In this document: positions 44,801 to 56,267 of the stretch, in pieces
How the letters are laid out: every line of letters begins with the position of its first letter
How positions within the stretch are numbered: position 1 is the stretch's first letter
DNA from: Atopsyche davidsoni
Lineage: Eukaryota; Arthropoda; Insecta; Trichoptera; Hydrobiosidae
NCBI GenBank assembly: GCA_022113835.1
Contig: JAILWY010000021.1
Span: 11,036,001 to 11,100,000 of the forward strand
DNA length: 64,000 bases
Direction: 5' to 3'
Notes under the pieces: generated by a model
Told to the model about the DNA's origin: nothing
The model's database searches: none
Seen by the model: only the letters and a program-made list of their open reading frames with translations
Translations under genes and position numbers: made by a program

Positions 44801-47310
44801 ACTTTAAAAATATTACTAGATATTTCTTTTATATCAGAGAAGTTATCGGCATATGTAATAATATGCAGTCCCTATGTGGTTAACCAAATTGGATGTGAGT
44901 AAATACAAATTATCATATTATATGAAGAATGGCCGATTCTTTCGAAATCTCTCAATAAGTCGTACACGCGTGGTTTGAAAGAATGCATAATATATATTTT
45001 AATGTGAACTAATATCAGATTGTAAATGATTTCATGTAATAAAAATGTGGAGATTTACGAAAAAGATTTGATTGAACCATAAAATCACCTATAATAAGAA
45101 GAATGAGGACCTACAAATTGTTATTATATTTAAGCATAGATATTTGTTAGTACGAGTATTATAAGTCTTCAATCAGTACTTTGAGCTCTCATCCTTGATT
45201 GAATTTGCAAGTATGCCGATACTTTATATTATAGTTACTGAAATCATAATTAATCTAAAGTGTATCTTCACAGAAATTATTGATTGGCAAGTTGAAACTG
45301 ATTGGCCGCCCATTGAATATATATTGCATATGTGAAATATAGAGAGAACTATAAGTTTTATATTGCATAATGACAATAATAAATAAAGAGGAAGAATCAA
45401 ATCTGTTTCTTCATCAAGTGTCTCTTTTCAGAGAAGGCTGGCGACCATTTCACTGAGCATATGAGCCAGTGTTCATGGTTTTCTAAGGGGAAAATAGTGT
45501 AGTGGGTCCCCGGGTCCAAATCTGTTTAAAATTATTCAATGTATCTTAAATTTTTATTTTATATTTCAGCGCCAACACCATGCGTAATCCAAATTTGTTT
45601 AGAGCTCGAGATATATAAGAAAAATGCAAATATGCAAATAAAATTTTATTTTAATTAATAAAAAAAACAATAATTAATGATTCAACAATAAATATTAACA
45701 ATCTGCTCAACCACCTCTTATAAACATTAACCCAAGCTAATTTTAAACCATAGATTTTACGTTCGTTGGGAATAAATTTTATTATATTGTTGAACTTAAC
45801 ATTGATATATTATTATATTGACAATTAACTTTTTGGTAAAGGTCCAAATTATGTTAATCAATTAGTTACTTCTGAATCACATTTAGTTAGTATTTTTAGA
45901 ATTCCAAGTAAAAGGATATGGTAAGATAGATCTGCTTTATTTTTCATTTAAAACAAAAATAATTTCTGAAGCTTCATTGACTTTTAGTTAAAAGCCTAAA
46001 AATATTTTACTATGCGAATAGACTTAATTTAAAACTTTTACTTTTGTGAGAAATACCTCAACTTCAGTATTTTAATATGTTATGAGCTTGTTTATCACAA
46101 GCAGATGCTTAATTTTTATTTTCTATTTGCTTCCAAAAACATTCTGCGTTTGATAAGTAAATTGCTATAACGATTTGTGCGATATACGAAAAAAAAATTA
46201 AATTATTTATTTTATATCTCTGAAGTATTGATATGATTTATGTAGGTTTATAAGACTTGAAAAAATACAAACGCAAGTATGTGCGTATGTTGTAATGTGG
46301 GCAACCACAATTACCAAAACAATGCAATGTAATTATCCAAATTACTACAAAAACTAGCTCGAGTAGAGAAAAAAAAAGCAATTACAATATAATTTAATAA
46401 ATCGAGGAGAACGAGAGATTGTATTTCTACATATCAAAAAGTAACTAATAGTGAATACAAGCTTTGATATTACAATAACTTGTGCAACGCATTACTTAAA
46501 AGTAACCCATATAAAATATTATGATACAATTTTATTATGTCTTATGTGAATTAATCTCCGATCTTATCTTAATAATACAAACATGTTTTGATTAATATTA
46601 CAGCTTATAATTATTTCTTATGTAGATTAATAGTTTCTATTACAAATAATTTTTTTCAATCAAGCGTGACCATAAAAATCAGATTGCATCTTAATTGAGA
46701 TTTAATTGCCCAGCTTGAAAGTGCCCTCGTAAATGAAGATAGGAAGAATTTTAACGCGATCGGGTCCCCCGGCCTAATATGGCGCAACTCACTCACTGAG
46801 TGCTGCCCACCAACTATGAGGCTTACTACTTACTGGCTGTTTGTATTTACAAAGTAAACTTTGTTGAAGTTGAGTCAATACATCATTGATATTTTTCAAA
46901 CCCAAGATCTATGGATTGATAAATATTAAAAACATTGACAAGAATATTAAATTAAATTATTTTATTTTCACTCTTTGGTATATAGAATTGTATATAGAAT
47001 ATGGAATTGTTTTTGGTTTTAATCTTTTTAATAAGTTGCATTTTAAGACCATTTTTAACACAATAGTGTAAAGAAGCTCTTGAAAGGTTTTCCTTTCAAG
47101 AGCACGTTAAAAAAACAGTGTTACCTTAAAGTAAAAAAAATGAATATAATTTTAAAATATTTAAATATCGAACAGTTTCAAAAACAAATGAACTCGAAAA
47201 AATTAGAAAATTATTTTAAATACTTGAAAATTTTTAAATATTTGAAAAATTTTAAATATTTGGACAATTTTAATATTTGAAAAATTTTGGGTCCAGGGTA
47301 TAGTGAAAAT
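44801..47310. other. Intergenic DNA with dispersed repeat R, copy 3
   Basis: At 45402-45517 a further copy of repeat R reads TTCATCAAGTGTCTCTTTTC, GCTGGCGACCATTTCACTGA and GTGGGTCCCCGGGTCC. The rest is AT-rich, with one GC patch at 46755-46820 that is not identified. Confidence 0.5.
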
Positions 47311-47660
47311 ATGAGCTATCAAAGTTAAAGCTCATATTTTTATATAATGAGCTTTAAGATTGAAAGCTCATCTTTTTCACCATGTGAGCTTTAAGGTTGA
47401 AAAATATGAGCTTTCAAAGTTCAAGCTCATATTTTTACATTATGAGCTTTAAAATTGAAAGCTCATCTTTTTCACCATGTGAGCTTTAAGGTTGAAAAAT
47501 ATGAGCTTTCAAAGTTCAAGCTCATATTTTTATATTATGAGCTTTAAGATCGAAAGCTCATATTTTTCATCATGTGAGCTTTAAGGTTGAAAAATATGAG
47601 CTTTCGTTGTTAAAGCTCATATCTTGTTAAATGTGAGCTTTCAATGTCGAAGCTCAAATT
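47311..47660. repeat. 95-bp tandem repeat made of alternating GAGCTT and AAGCTC motifs
   Basis: The marker ATGAGCT(T/A)TC starts at 47311, 47406, 47501 and 47596, an exact 95-bp period over nearly four units. Each unit holds four GAGCTT/AAGCTC boxes in alternating orientation, so adjacent boxes pair into short hairpins (for example ATGAGCTTTCAAAGTTCAAG with CTCAT). Flanks are low-complexity AAATATTT DNA. Confidence 0.92.
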
Positions 47661-47867
47661 TGAAAAATTTTAAATATTTTAATTATTTAAAAATTTCAAA
47701 AAATATTTAAATTTTAAATTTTTTAATAATTTAATTTTTTTTAAATTTCAAATATTTCAAAAAAAATTAAATTTGAAACATTTCATAAATTTGAATTTTT
47801 TGAATTTTTTTAAATTTCAAATATTTAGAAATTTGAGAGGAGTCCAGGGCATTACGGAAAAAATGTA
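47661..47867. repeat. AT low-complexity DNA
   Basis: Imperfect repeats of AAATTTCAAATATTT-like words continue those on the other side of the 95-bp array (47140-47290). No other content was seen. Confidence 0.8.
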
Positions 47868-48898
47868 TATACTCGTAGTGTATCTAATATCTTATATGTG
47901 ACCCGCGGAATTATGATTCATTTTCAAAGTGGCCCGCAAGATCATTTGGGTTAGGTAAAATGCTTTTAAATTTTAGCTATTGTTTGCCTATATACTATAT
48001 TGTCACATTCTTATAACCTCCGAACTTGGACGTGTTACCATTTATAGAATACTGATAAAACAAATATTGCTTGCCTATTTTCAATTATGTCTTCGGCTGC
48101 ATACTATTATTAAAAATTTACGTAACTTGCAAACGTGGAATGCATGTGAATTATAATGTTGTAAGGTCATTGCAGAAATTAAGTAGTTAGCGATATATAC
48201 AATATGTGACACCATGCAGTCATGTTTGTCATGTTAATTAACAGTAAGGAATTCTCAAGCGGCGATGGGTTAACACTCAACATCCATTTTGTCACATGCA
48301 GCGTCCGAAGACTTTCTTTTTTATTCAAATAATAAATTAGCAATTCATCACTTATAACAACACACGTCGCCTTCGCCGATTAAACAAACGCCAGAAATCT
48401 TCGAAGCTTAATTTATGCTAATCAAATCTGCGATAAGTTTTTTTCGGTAAAATCTTCCGACACGGTACAACCCGTGTGGATGTCAATATGAAGCCGAGAT
48501 GAAACGTCATTTATAATGAATGTCCGTTGACTCTTTTGTGTGTCGACAATAAGTCAAAAAGCCATACAAAAGAAAATGTTTTAAAATGTAATAAAAAAAA
48601 CATATTGGTTAAAGATAATGTGGTTGACACCTGGCACAATTTTTTAAAAAGTAATAATTCAATGTTTTTTTCGTTTGACTCGAAAGGAGCGAGTTTTATT
48701 TTAAAGCAGAATAATTGAGGCAGAAAAAATATATTAATACTGATTTCATACTTCAATATCTTCAATTCACAAATTTAAAATTTTTAGTAAAAAAATCTTG
48801 AATTTGTTGAAAACAAGGGTAGCCAACCCAAATGATCTTGCGGGCCACATATAGGTACAAATTATATATACCAATATTAGATTTAGATACACTATAGA
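47868..48898. mobile_element. 1-kb fold-back (hAT-like?) element with inverted ends
   Basis: The left end contains GTGGCCCGCAAGATCATTTG (from 47930) preceded by GTAGTGTATCTAATAT. The right end contains the reverse complement (CAAATGATCTTGCGGGCCAC, 48829-48848) followed by ATTAGATTTAGATACACTAT. Arms are about 75-90 bp and interrupted. The wording GTAGCCAACCC...GCGGGCCACATAT resembles hAT superfamily termini, but no 8-bp duplication could be defined and the interior has no transposase. Confidence 0.6.
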
Positions 48899-48960
48899 CA
48901 TTTATTTGGATTGAAAAATTGAAACATAATGAGTAAATATTATTGTGTTTACTATTATTA

Positions 48961-49190
48961 CCCTGGACCAGTCCGGACTAGCTTGGACTACCCTGGACTA
49001 GCCTGGACATTTCTGGACTGGCCTAGACTAGTCTGAACTGGCCTGGACTAGCCTAAACTAGCCTGGACTAGCCTGGACTAGCCTGGACTAGCCAGGACTA
49101 GACAGGGCTACCCTAGACCAGCCTGAACTAGCCTTAACATTCCTGGACTACCCTGGACATGCGTGGACTAGCATGGATTAGCCTGGATTT
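48961..49190. repeat. 10-bp minisatellite, 23 units of CCTGGACTAG type
   Basis: Every 10 bases from 48961 the motif (G/C)CCTGGACTA recurs with point changes (such as GCCTAAACTA, TTCTGGACTG, GCCAGGACTA). There is no change of register over 230 bp. It is GC-rich and lies between two very AT-rich arrays. Confidence 0.95.
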
Positions 49191-50290
49191 TTATGAAATT
49201 CTTGAAATTTTTGAAATTATAGAATTTATAAATTTTTGAATATCTTCAAATTATTAACATTCTTAAAATTATTAAAATTAACAAAAATATTAAAAATTTT
49301 AAAATTTTAAAAATTTCCAAAATTTGAATTATTTCAAAAATTATATAAATTTCAAAAATTTCAAATAATTTTAAAAATTCAAAAATTTCATAAAATTATA
49401 AATTTCAAAATTTTTTAAAACTTTTAATATTTAAACAATTTTAAGAATTTAAAAAATTTCAAATATTTTTAATATTTCAAAAATTTCAAAAATTATAAAT
49501 ATTTTAAAATTTTCAAAAATTATTAGAATTTTAAAAATTTCAAATATTTTTTAAGAATTTCATTTATTTTTAATGTTTCAAAAATTTTAGAATTTAAAAA
49601 AAAAAATTTAATTTTTAAGAATTTTAAAAATTTTAAAAAATTTAAAAATTTAGAATATTTTTAAAAATTAAAAAATTTCAAAAAATTATAAATATCAAAA
49701 AAAAAAATAATTTTTAATATTTAAACATTTAAGAAATTCAAAAATTACATATCTTTTTAATATTTCAAAAATTATAAGAATTTCAAAAATTTCAAATATT
49801 TTAAAAATTTTAAAAATTCAAGAATTTCAAAATTTTTGAAATTTTTTTAATTTTTGAAATTTTAAAAATATTTGAAATTTTTGAAATTTATATAATTATG
49901 AAATTTTTATAATTTTTGAAATTTTTAAAATATTTGAAATTTTTGAAATGTTTAAAATATTTAAAATTTTTGAAATTCTTAAAATTGTTTAAATATTAAA
50001 AAAAAAGTTTTTTTTAAATAATTAAAATTTTTGAAATTTTTAAAATTGTTGAAATATTATAAATTTCCAAAAATTTTTGAAATTTCTAAATTTTTGAAAT
50101 ATTTAATATTTTTGAAATTTGTTGAATATTTGTAATTTTTGAAATTCTTAAAATTTTTGAAACATTTATAATTTTTGAAATTCTTAAAATTGTTGAAATA
50201 TTATAAATTTCCAAATATTTTGGAACTTGCTTAATTTTTTAAAATTTTTGAAATTTATACAGATTTTGAAATTTGACTTTGAGACTTCAT
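49191..50290. repeat. 1.1 kb low-complexity array of AAATTTTTGAAATT-like words
   Basis: The array is almost entirely A and T, with regularly placed G or C in the words TTTGAAATT and AATTTCAAA. The first half is rich in TTTCAAAAATT and the second half (from about 49830) in its complement AATTTTTGAAA. The array is therefore roughly an inverted duplication at large scale. Confidence 0.85.
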
Positions 50291-53200
50291 ATTTTCAATA
50301 TGCTCTGGACTCAAATTCAAACTGTTGACAAAAAATTTATCAAAATATTCAAATTTTTATATTTGTTTTGTAGTCCTAAAGCCCAAGCTTTAAATTATTA
50401 TTCTAATTTGACGCGGTTTAACACACGATAAATAATTATATTAGCAACGGTTAACCAAAACACTGCGTGAAAATATATATTTATGATCTCACAATAAATA
50501 GACACTTGCATTTAAGTTACCTTGCCACACTTGGAAAAAGTATCATCATGTAATCGATATGATTTTTTTAATCAGTATGCAACCTTAATTTGCAAAAACA
50601 CGTGTAAAATTAACCCAACCAATAACAAAAACAAACAACAAGTACGTGGACTTAACGTCATACTTAATCCCGGCATAAGACTTAGTTATGGTAATAGTAT
50701 GACATTATATACTTAATAGGTAAGGAATTTATTATAATAGTAGATTTCACGGTACAGTAGCTTTGAAATTTCTGTAATTTAAGTTTCATAACAAGCGTTG
50801 AAAATATATACATTTTTATCTTATTAAGCTCAACGAAGACATTATTTGTTGAAGCAAGTATTTATAAATTCTTCATAAGAATTTGATAAGTCGTTAAAAA
50901 TCTCATGGGCTTGATAAATTATTCAAAAATATTTGTTACACTATATAAACGTCCCTATAAATTATCTATTTGACAATATTAAGAGACGCTGAAAAGCGAA
51001 AGGGGTGTCATATTAGAAATCGAAAGCTCATTTCGGAGTGAGAAGTATTCCCATTGTAAATCGAGGCTCTACGGGTAGTTGTTTGGATGGAAACAGATTT
51101 ATGGTGTGAGCGTTTATGGTGGCTGATGTCATATACAAACTAACCACGTTATATTCTCGTTCTTTAGAATAGAGTCAAATCTGTAATAGGTTTTGTTTTT
51201 TTTTGCTATATCATCAGAACCGCCTCACATTATTACCTAATTATGATTTTATAAACAAATGGCGTAGTTCGCAGTTTCTATTTCATTTCATAGGATTTAT
51301 GTTTTTTTTTTTTTTGTATGCGCTGTTTGACAACGTATCTTCAAATTATTAACAATCCTAAGCGAATCAAGTCATTAGATCAAGTAGCACAGATTCTCGG
51401 TATAATATGTTATTTTTATTATTTCTTTCGAAGCAAGGTAATGTTAGTTCGGTGCGAATATCCGGCGTGGAAAAAAGCCTGCGCCTGAAGTGTGGGCGTG
51501 ACGTAAAACACAAGATAGATTACAGTTCACAGTTTAAAAATTCACTCTCTTTGACCTCATACGAGTATAAATATTTAGTATTTAAATAAACAACTAAAGT
51601 TTTGGAATAATTTATTAAACAATCTTTTAGTAGGAAATAAAATTTTTCAGCTGGTTTTTAATTTTATAAGTTTTTTCAGGATTACCATAACTTACGTTCA
51701 AACTGCTATTCAATGCTAAAAAAATGCTGTTCAATGTTTTTAATAGCTGTCAAAAAACTTAAAACATTAAACTCACATTAGTTTTAAACAATCATATTTA
51801 AAATCTTCATACATATTTATTATTTATAAGTTAGATAAATTGAAAGAAGAAAATGCTCGAAAGAGCATGATTAAACGGTGTTTCCATATATTATATTATT
51901 CCTATATATAACTTAAAATGATTATAATCTCTTGGAAGCGGTAAAACTGCGTGAGTATAAATATACTCTCTTCTTTTAGAATGTACCCATTCAAGTTTTT
52001 GTGTGACGAAAAAATCCGTCCACATTCCAGATATTAATTTAGAGAGTAACATCAGAATTAAGACATCTAGAAAATACGTTTTAGGGAGTTTCCGACTGTC
52101 GGGGCACGAAGATTCATTGCTTCTTTTAATATAAAGTAAGACGTCTCAGGAAACTCCCTCTCGTTTGTATTTTGGCTAGCCGAAACGAGAATAACTCCTG
52201 TCCAACCGGAAATGAAAATTAATAGTATTTTGAAGCATAAATGAAATTTGTAAGCAGAACACTATCTGGTATTTATAAAAATGACTAGTCGTAATTTAAT
52301 AATATTACAAACAAAAGTACAAATATTTATTACACAATGTCATTATATTCATGTTTTAAATAAGATGTGGTAATCTAAGTACAATTTAAAATCAGATGTT
52401 TCGTTGAAAAAGTGTTTTTTTGTTGCTGATTTTTTTAGTTACACTCATCACCTGTCAATGATTTCAAAAGAGCTTTTTTTATTTATCACTATGCAGATAT
52501 ATTTTTCAATTGATATTACAGTAAAATCTTCTGAAAATACAAGTAGATTTGTTAAAGTTTTGTTTGCATGTATTATGTGACATACCTTGTACTGCAAAAT
52601 TGAATAAATTTGACTGAAACAAAAGGTTGCACGATTTCAAATAAACGCCCAATACAATGAAAATATTCAAACAAGAGTTTCAAGAGAGATCAGTTGTTAA
52701 TGTGATGTAATTTTTATTTGTTACTTGATAGTTATAAGAGCCTATCAGTCACACACAGTTTGAAATTCACTTTTCGTGTAATGTGTTTTAGAGCAGTGAA
52801 GTACCTGACGTGAAATTTATGATATATGTATTACATATATCAGGTTTCATAATATCTAAACCAATTTTATCAATCACGTTATCAACCTTCTGTTGGATTA
52901 ACGCCATTAGGATACATTCGACAGTAGCATGCAACCTTTACACCTTCTGATATGATGTGAGAATCAACTTAATATAACTTTATCTTAACTTATACTCTCA
53001 CAAGAGTGTTAGTATTGAATTTAAAAAAAAAACATGTCTAGAAATGGATTTTTCACTATACAATGCATTACTTGACAATTTAATTAAAATAAAATAATAA
53101 TGTATCATCCTCTTCTATATGACCAATTTTTGATTTGGGGTTGCAAAAAAAATGTTTTTTGAATTTAAATATTTTTTTTAATGATGTAAAACTGGGAAAA

Positions 53201-54718
53201 TTTTCTATAAAGAGAACTCACATTTTTAGGTAACAATTTTATAATATTATTGATACGCCTCTGATATTAACAGCCGGAAAAAAAACTGCAACGTGCATGC
53301 CTCGTCACTCACCTCATCCATCTCGGAATAAATTAAACATTATAAATGGTTATAAAACATGTATGAATGAAAGGTGCATTGACACCTTCAAATATCCATA
53401 AATGTGCACTTATGAATTTTTGCTTTTTCACCATCGATCATCACAAAAATTTAAAATGACAGTCACCGAGGAACACGAGTCTGTGTGACTAATTTTGCTC
53501 CATAAATCAAGACGATTTTAAATAAATATTAATTTTGAGTATTTGAAAGAGCTTTGTGTCTTAGCTTTAATGTATTACACATCGGAATGTGCATATAGCA
53601 TGATGTATTGGCGTAGACATTAAAATAAGTATAGGACAATGTTCACGCTTGAATATGATGATAAATATTGTGTGGCTTTTTGCTTTGAAAGTTTGCATAT
53701 TTGTAAATTAACTGTTTTTTAATAATTTTCTATGAAAATATAAAAATTCAACTAAATATTATTTAATTGATATATATTTTGTTCATACGAAATATTTCAT
53801 TTTGCATGTGTAGGTTTATGACAGTGAAAGTGTAACGTTTGTGATTTAGAAAAATAACACACTTCATAAAAAAATATTTATAAATACATCTCAGAGAATC
53901 AAGTAAGGACCGTCAAAGAAACACGTGGGTTTTACCGATAATACTGCTAGGATTGTACACGAGTAAATCTAATTAATCAGGTTATATATCTCAATGTATA
54001 AATATATGTTGATCAATCAAATTAAGTGTCAATCAATCAATCAAAAAAGTATTTATATGGTCTTGTGATGTACCAAACAAAATAAAATTGAGAAGACTAT
54101 GTGTCTTCTTGGAACAACCAAGGATATCCAATACGGATCAGATGTATATAATTAAGTCAATCGTGGCAGATGAAAGTTCCAAGGGAAAGAATGAAGACAA
54201 GCGTTATCTATCGTCCGATCAGGAGTAGGTGGTAATGGTAGGCAATTAAAATTTATCAGAAAAAAACTCACCGTATTCAATGTCTAAGGTTAATTTCTAC
54301 AATACATTAGGCCACCAATTATCTACTTATACATAGGATTTTTATATTTTAGTTTTATTCCCATAATATTTTTCAAGTGCATACATTAATTTCACATCGA
54401 AGCGTCAGGTCTTTATAATGTACTTAATTATAATTATTACATTGTCTCGAATGACGAGAAACTCGCTGGTAAATATTATAATCTGGAATAATTACTTTTT
54501 TAAATAATGATTTATCGTTGAGATTGCAAAGATAGCGCCGCGATGATGTCCTGCCTGAGGCCTGAATATAAAATAAAAGAAAAATATCGCTGACCTCACT
54601 CCATCGAAGTGCATCCTTTTATTATAAAAAATAAATAAACAATAGTTATTAATTTGGGACACAGATAGAAATTAATATCAGCCAGCTATACTTTGGTTTT
54701 GGGTCCTTTTTGTAGGCA
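50291..54718. other. Intergenic AT-rich DNA
   Basis: No exon or transposon was recognised. A short inverted pair, AGGGAGTTTCC (52083-52093) and GGAAACTCCCT (52149-52159), could be a tiny MITE or hairpin but has no clear target duplication. Confidence 0.4.
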
Positions 54719-55648
54719 CAGTAAAACCTTGATGTAAGGGACTTCGGTTATAACAGACAAAAAATCCGGTCAAATGTAAAAAAAATATTTTTTTCGTAAT
54801 TTCAAGAGTTGATTATATAAAAAACAACAGCAAATTTCAAAAGTGCAAACAAAAGTTGATTCCTTTTTAGTAGGATTACCAAAAAGCAAGCGCGTCAATA
54901 TCAAACAGTAACGGCGAGTGTTCGAAGACAATTAATTAGAATTTTGTTTGTGTTTTGTATTTTTCATAAATATCAAAGTACATACAGTGTATTAAAAAAA
55001 AAGGTTTTTTGATATATTTTGACTTTCGACTTGTTAACCTGTTAACCGGGCGGGACGTATAAATACTTCCAACGTAAACAATATCGGGTACGGGGAGGAC
55101 TAAAAGAAAGAGGAGAAAAGAAATATGCGTAGATGAATCTCTATTATTACGGAAAGGGAATTTATCTTGGAAACAATATATATATCTACAAAATGAGTAA
55201 GATTTGGAATGAAGTTGTTTATTTTGAGTGAAAGCCAATATGGATACGTACAAAATAGAGGCGGTCGACATGTCCTAGTGAAAGAGCACGCGCCCGTTGT
55301 ATGTTGCTTAGTTAAAAAGAGAACTCTCCGGTTAACAGGTTAAGTAAGAAGTTACAAACAGTTAATATTTAATCTTTGTAAATTGTACTAACATTTATCA
55401 AATTATAAAAAAATATTGATTAAAATCAAATTTAGCCATATTCCGTGTAAGCCTTAATAGTAAAATTGCTCGTACATAAAACTCTGACTGCAGTTGTAAA
55501 ATGTTCGATATTTTTTTAAATATTTGCTTATCACTTTATGGAGTGATAATTATTTATTTAATATCGTTCAACGATTACTATGCAAAAAAGCAATTAAAAG
55601 GGGAACTCCCCGGTTAACAAATTGGACCGTTATATCGAGGTTTTATTG
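54719..55648. mobile_element. pogo-like MITE, copy C, interrupted by a piggyBac-like insertion
   Basis: The left end CAGTAAAACCTTGATGTAAG and right end GTTATATCGAGGTTTTATTG belong to the family at 22051 and 33099 (inverse orientation). At 55026-55030 the match stops in GACTTTCG and resumes at 55621 with ATTGGACCGTTATATCGAGG. Homology with 33k flanks continues to about 55790 (TGGTATTTTCTTCAAATTTA), and another terminal scrap lies at 55803-55855 (GACTTTCGGCTTTAGCGGAC). Confidence 0.8.
55034..55617. mobile_element. piggyBac-like TTAA element, copy 2, nested in the pogo-like MITE
   Basis: A 302-bp MITE at 55038-55339 has the inverted ends CCTGTTAACCGG and CCGGTTAACAGG, each next to TTAA (55034-55037, 55340-55343). 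It is part of a longer unit ending CTCCCCGGTTAA at 55617. The unit from 55038 to about 55590 matches 42252-42848. There are small changes, for example GGAGGACTAAAAGAAAGAGG replaces GGTAGGACGTATGAATACGT. Confidence 0.8.
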
Positions 55649-55904
55649 TGTTTATATATTCTTAAAAAATGAGTATTGACATGTGAATATAGTAGTTCAG
55701 GTCTTATGGTATTTTCTTCAAATTTATATTTAACTCTACGTGATCTGAAGTTTTATGGGTATAGGCAAAATATATAATTATTTAATAAGACAAAAATTGC
55801 ATGTTTTATATAACGGACTTTCGGCTTTAGCGGACACCTCCATCAATGGGTCCGTTGTGTATATTAGACTGTATTTATTAAGATTTAGTTGTAAGGTTGG
55901 TATT

Positions 55905-56258
55905 GAAGTGCGCGATCCTTGGACGAGCGCCTCCCGCCTCTTGCGGGCATTGTTCTGGCGGCGCCGGGTGGGGGTGGCCGGCGAAGCCTCCGCGGCCCCT
56001 CGAGCCTCCCGCCGGGGTCCTCCGCGGGCAGTCTGCGCCCAGACGCCGCCACGAGAGCCGCGTGCCCAGCCCCCACCTGTCGCTCGTTCACACGATTTCA
56101 CCTTCCTTATCGGCCGCCCTGATAAGCGACACCCGCCCCCCTGCGAGTGTGCTCAGCGATTGTTTACAATACCGACGCGAAGTGAAAGGAAAAAATAAAA
56201 AAGACATTTTTATTGTATTTTTCGGTGCAGTTCTGGTGCTTTGGGAATATTAGCCAAG
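55905..56258 (+). promoter_or_regulatory. GC/CpG-rich promoter and 5' UTR of a third gene
   Basis: About 260 bp of very GC-rich DNA (for example GGCGGCGCCGGGTGGGGGTG) is followed by an AT-richer leader to the ATG at 56259. It is the largest GC island outside the retrotransposon. Long frames through it on both strands are GC artefacts. Confidence 0.6.
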
Positions 56259-56267
56259 ATGCAAAAG
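56259..56267 (+). CDS. First coding exon (Met-Gln-Lys) of a gene running past the window
   Basis: ATGCAAAAG in the context GCCAAG is followed at once by GTGAGT, a consensus donor, in phase 0. Position just after a GC island supports a true start. With only three codons the protein cannot be named. No convincing second exon was found before 64000, so the first intron would exceed 7.7 kb. Confidence 0.5.

Noticed and set aside
47080..47280. 66-codon Lys/Asn/Phe-rich frame
   Set aside because: It is a translation of AAATATTT low-complexity DNA.
55755..56253. Frames of 107-147 codons on both strands in the GC island
   Set aside because: Absence of stops follows from GC richness; peptides are Pro/Arg/Ala-rich without family resemblance, and the location is a promoter/leader.
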